From assembly GCF_025245835.1 (NCBI RefSeq), contig NZ_JAOBWS010000001.1:186001-250000 (forward strand): a stretch of 64,000 nucleotides of DNA, read 5' to 3'. Origin of the DNA: Rheinheimera sp. 4Y26. Its GTDB lineage: Bacteria; Pseudomonadota; Gammaproteobacteria; Enterobacterales; Alteromonadaceae. The number at the start of each line of letters is the position of its first letter. Position 1 is the first letter of the stretch. Below, one piece after another: positions 62,270-64,000 of this stretch. Under the pieces are notes generated by a model. The model did not search any database. It was not told the origin of the DNA and saw nothing but the letters and a program-made list of their open reading frames with translations. The position numbers and the translations under genes are program-made.

Positions 62270-63348
62270 CAAAAACGGCACAAAAATTATCAGCAGAGCA
62301 GGCTTTTGCGGCTGAGCTGGAACAACTGCAGCAGCAGGACACAGCGCCTGTGCCACCTGGCTGGGCTATGTCGGCCATTGCGGTGGAACGTTTTATCTGT
62401 GGCGACAGTGCGCTTGGCATCAGCCGCAAATTTGTCGCCGAAGCTGGGGTTGTCACACGCATTATTCTGTCCTTATGCACCCAGCGTGGTATTTTGCTGA
62501 CCGGCTCCCCTGGTACCGCCAAATCCTGGCTATCAGAATTGCTGGCGGCCGCTATTAGCCGTGATTCAACCCAGGTGATCCAGGGCGGCGCCATCAGCAA
62601 CCTGAGCCAGCTGCTTTACAGCTGGAATCCACAACTGATGCAGCTGCAGGGCCCAAGCCAGCAAGCACTGGTCAGCACCCCGCTGTACAGAGCCATGCGC
62701 GATGGCAAAATTTTACGTTTTGAAGAAATTACCCGCTGTCCGCAACCTTTGCAGGACGCTGTGTTGTCCATTTTATCTGAGCGTATTCTGGTGGTGCCGG
62801 AATTGCCTTCAGCCCAAAGTACCCTGTATGCCACGGCCGGTTTTAATATTGTGGCCACCGCCAACAGCGTGGACGAAGGCATTCAGCGCATGAGTTCTGC
62901 GCTAAAACGGCGGCTGAGTTTTGAGCATATAAAACCTATCCGTCATCTGGATGATGAAGCGCAAGTGATACTGCAGGAGTGCAATAAACTGATGGCGGCC
63001 AACCACATTATGGTGGAACCGGCGCACGAGCTTATCCAGGTGCTGGCCACTATTTTTCACGAACTGCGCAATGGCCAGACGCTGGATGGCCGCAGTACCG
63101 ACCGGCTGGCGGGCGCCACTATGTCAACCGCCGAAGCTGTCAGTGTTGCCCATGCCATTTATACCCACGCTTATTATTATCAGCAAAGCCGCCCTGATGC
63201 GACATTGTTGCTGCACGTGTTGTTGGGGTCCGCGTTAAAAGACCAGCCAAAAGACCGGCGGCGGCTGCGACATTATGTTGAAACCGAATGTGCCGAACGT
63301 CAGGGCGAATACTGGCAAAGTTTATATCAACAAAGACACTTGATTTAA
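62266..63348 (+). CDS. MoxR-family AAA ATPase
   Basis: 360 residues. Walker A TGSPGTAKS (79-87), Walker B ILRFEEITRCP and sensor 1 IVATANSVDEG, as in MoxR/RavA-type AAA+ chaperones. The usual VWA partner is not seen nearby. Start overlaps the upstream gene's stop by 4 nt (ATGA). Such ATPases insert metals or remodel protein complexes; the coupling suggests it acts on the GspE-fusion machine. Confidence 0.82.
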   Translation: MTKTAQKLSAEQAFAAELEQLQQQDTAPVPPGWAMSAIAVERFICGDSALGISRKFVAEAGVVTRIILSLCTQRGILLTGSPGTAKSWLSELLAAAISRDSTQVIQGGAISNLSQLLYSWNPQLMQLQGPSQQALVSTPLYRAMRDGKILRFEEITRCPQPLQDAVLSILSERILVVPELPSAQSTLYATAGFNIVATANSVDEGIQRMSSALKRRLSFEHIKPIRHLDDEAQVILQECNKLMAANHIMVEPAHELIQVLATIFHELRNGQTLDGRSTDRLAGATMSTAEAVSVAHAIYTHAYYYQQSRPDATLLLHVLLGSALKDQPKDRRRLRHYVETECAERQGEYWQSLYQQRHLI

Positions 63349-63360
63349 TTGGAGATTTTT

Positions 63361-63702
63361 ATGCTGAAAAACAACGACAAGCTGTTGGTTTGTTATCGCA
63401 GACTATTCATTAACGATGAAAATCGCTTTTTCCTCGGCACCGTTGATGAATACGACAATGGTCTGGTCAAGATCACCGGGCACAGTTTTCTGCGTGACGG
63501 CATTACCGGGCAAATAGCGGAAAAATCCAGCCAGGCGACTAAAATTTTGTCAATCAGTGCAGGTTCGCTGATTGTTTATCTGTTACCGGATAGCGTCGAT
63601 ATAGACAAGCTGCACTTTTCTCAGCAAAAGTTGAAGATCTGTCTGACGGATGGTCAGGATTTTAGTCTGGATTTAACGGAAAAGTCGTTGCGCCCCAGCT
63701 AA
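63361..63702 (+). CDS. Small hypothetical protein, 113 aa
   Basis: Starts MLKNNDKLLVCYRRLFINDENRF with GGAG 6 nt upstream, 12 nt after the MoxR gene. Mainly beta, two small domains suggested by DGLVKITGHSFLRDG and LKICLTDGQDFSLDL. No signal, no family recognised. Third gene of the operon; its stop lies directly before the fosA remnant. Confidence 0.6.
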   Translation: MLKNNDKLLVCYRRLFINDENRFFLGTVDEYDNGLVKITGHSFLRDGITGQIAEKSSQATKILSISAGSLIVYLLPDSVDIDKLHFSQQKLKICLTDGQDFSLDLTEKSLRPS

Positions 63703-64000
63703 GTCTGCGGCGTTAAAACACAACCTTATGTAGATTTAGTCTGGCTGTAACAGGCTTTGCCATTGCCGGCACGGGCTGGTTACAGCCTGATACTGAATAA
63801 CCTGGTTGCTGAGCCTGAATAAGGAACGAGCTTGCGTTGCCTGCGCCCTGAAGTTAAGGTGGATTTTTCTAAATCGCGTTTGTTCAGCACAAACAAAAGT
63901 TAGGATGAAGTGTTGGTGCAGGTTGAATATGTAGCATTATTGGTCACTGGCACTTCGATGAACGAGGCTGTGCATCGGGTTTTGCCTGCCAACAGTCAGG
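63703..64000. other. Intergenic region with a fosA 3' end remnant
   Basis: 298 nt to the end of the window. 63709-63750 reads (with a one-base deletion) as ALK-QPYVDLVWL-stop, against ALKAKPYAGLVWL-stop at the end of fosA. Just after, GGCTGTAAC (63743-63751) and GTTACAGCC (63779-63787) form a perfect inverted repeat. No other gene is visible. Confidence 0.55.

Noticed and set aside
63743-63787. Inverted repeat GGCTGTAAC/GTTACAGCC as an attC site
   Set aside because: Only one pair of boxes; no inner boxes with an extra base as seen at 51016-51096, and the arms differ from the attC consensus.
1-64000. tRNA, rRNA or known riboswitch
   Set aside because: Reading both strands I found no tRNA-like cloverleaf ending, rRNA segment or recognisable riboswitch core; a covariance-model scan was not possible.

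Overview
The window looks like chromosomal DNA of a free-living gammaproteobacterium of the Alteromonadales/Chromatiales type, most like Rheinheimera or a close relative. This rests on gene content only: a TonB receptor - tryptophan halogenase - GH13 amylase set with a LacI regulator, GH15 glucoamylase and SLC45-like MFS carrier; a MipA/DUF3019/RstAB-like operon; a stand-alone second EF-G; and DUF3334, DUF2256, DUF3429 and DUF6172 proteins. No search was run, so the genus is an inference. I see no tRNA, rRNA, CRISPR array or transposase gene.

Layout. 1-5.8 kb: 3' part of a TonB-dependent receptor, a flavin halogenase and a secreted multidomain alpha-amylase. 6-8.2 kb: EF-G2. 8.2-21 kb: mostly core or conserved singletons (DUF4256, a membrane-anchored matrixin, a BacNav sodium channel with a phosphodiesterase-like EEP protein, DusC, Bcr/CflA transporter, Maa acetyltransferase, a degenerate HD-GYP-like protein, DUF3334) and the mipA-DUF3019-response regulator-histidine kinase operon. 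21.6-27.8 kb: second half of the starch system (LacI, glucoamylase, MFS) with rlmF. 28-37.7 kb: HDOD, TPR, DUF2256, M48-LemA, glpE-glpG, FliL-like, ubiC-ubiA, DUF3429. 37.8-50 kb: an exported MsrA-thioredoxin-MsrB fusion, an M35 (aspzincin) protease beside a protein related to its N-terminal domain, a PEP-CTERM-like protein, an amidohydrolase, a SWIM/SNF2 helicase, a periplasmic binding protein and an MscS channel.

50-64 kb is the accessory part. Two copies of a long structured intergenic repeat (50060-50590 and 55784-56148) each end about 80-90 nt before the start of an unrelated, AT-rich orphan gene. The two copies differ in sequence but keep their hairpins by paired changes. After the first copy come two small genes separated by an integron attC-like site, then a secreted NTF2-like protein and a membrane protein. 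A CBS-domain gene nearby is broken by an apparent short deletion. After the second copy come a coiled-coil orphan, fosA, a large c-type cytochrome-like protein, a (CTCAA)9 microsatellite, and a translationally coupled operon: a PCMT-like methyltransferase fused to a GspE/PilB-type ATPase, a MoxR-type AAA ATPase, and a small orphan. A decayed copy of the fosA 3' end sits just beyond that operon, so the block may have been inserted or rearranged.

How it works together: the starch genes form one pathway (outer membrane uptake, extracellular/periplasmic hydrolysis, lipoprotein glucoamylase, inner membrane carrier, LacI control) split into two parts about 16 kb apart. Best candidates for something undescribed are the methyltransferase-GspE/MoxR operon, and the covarying repeat that fronts accessory genes.
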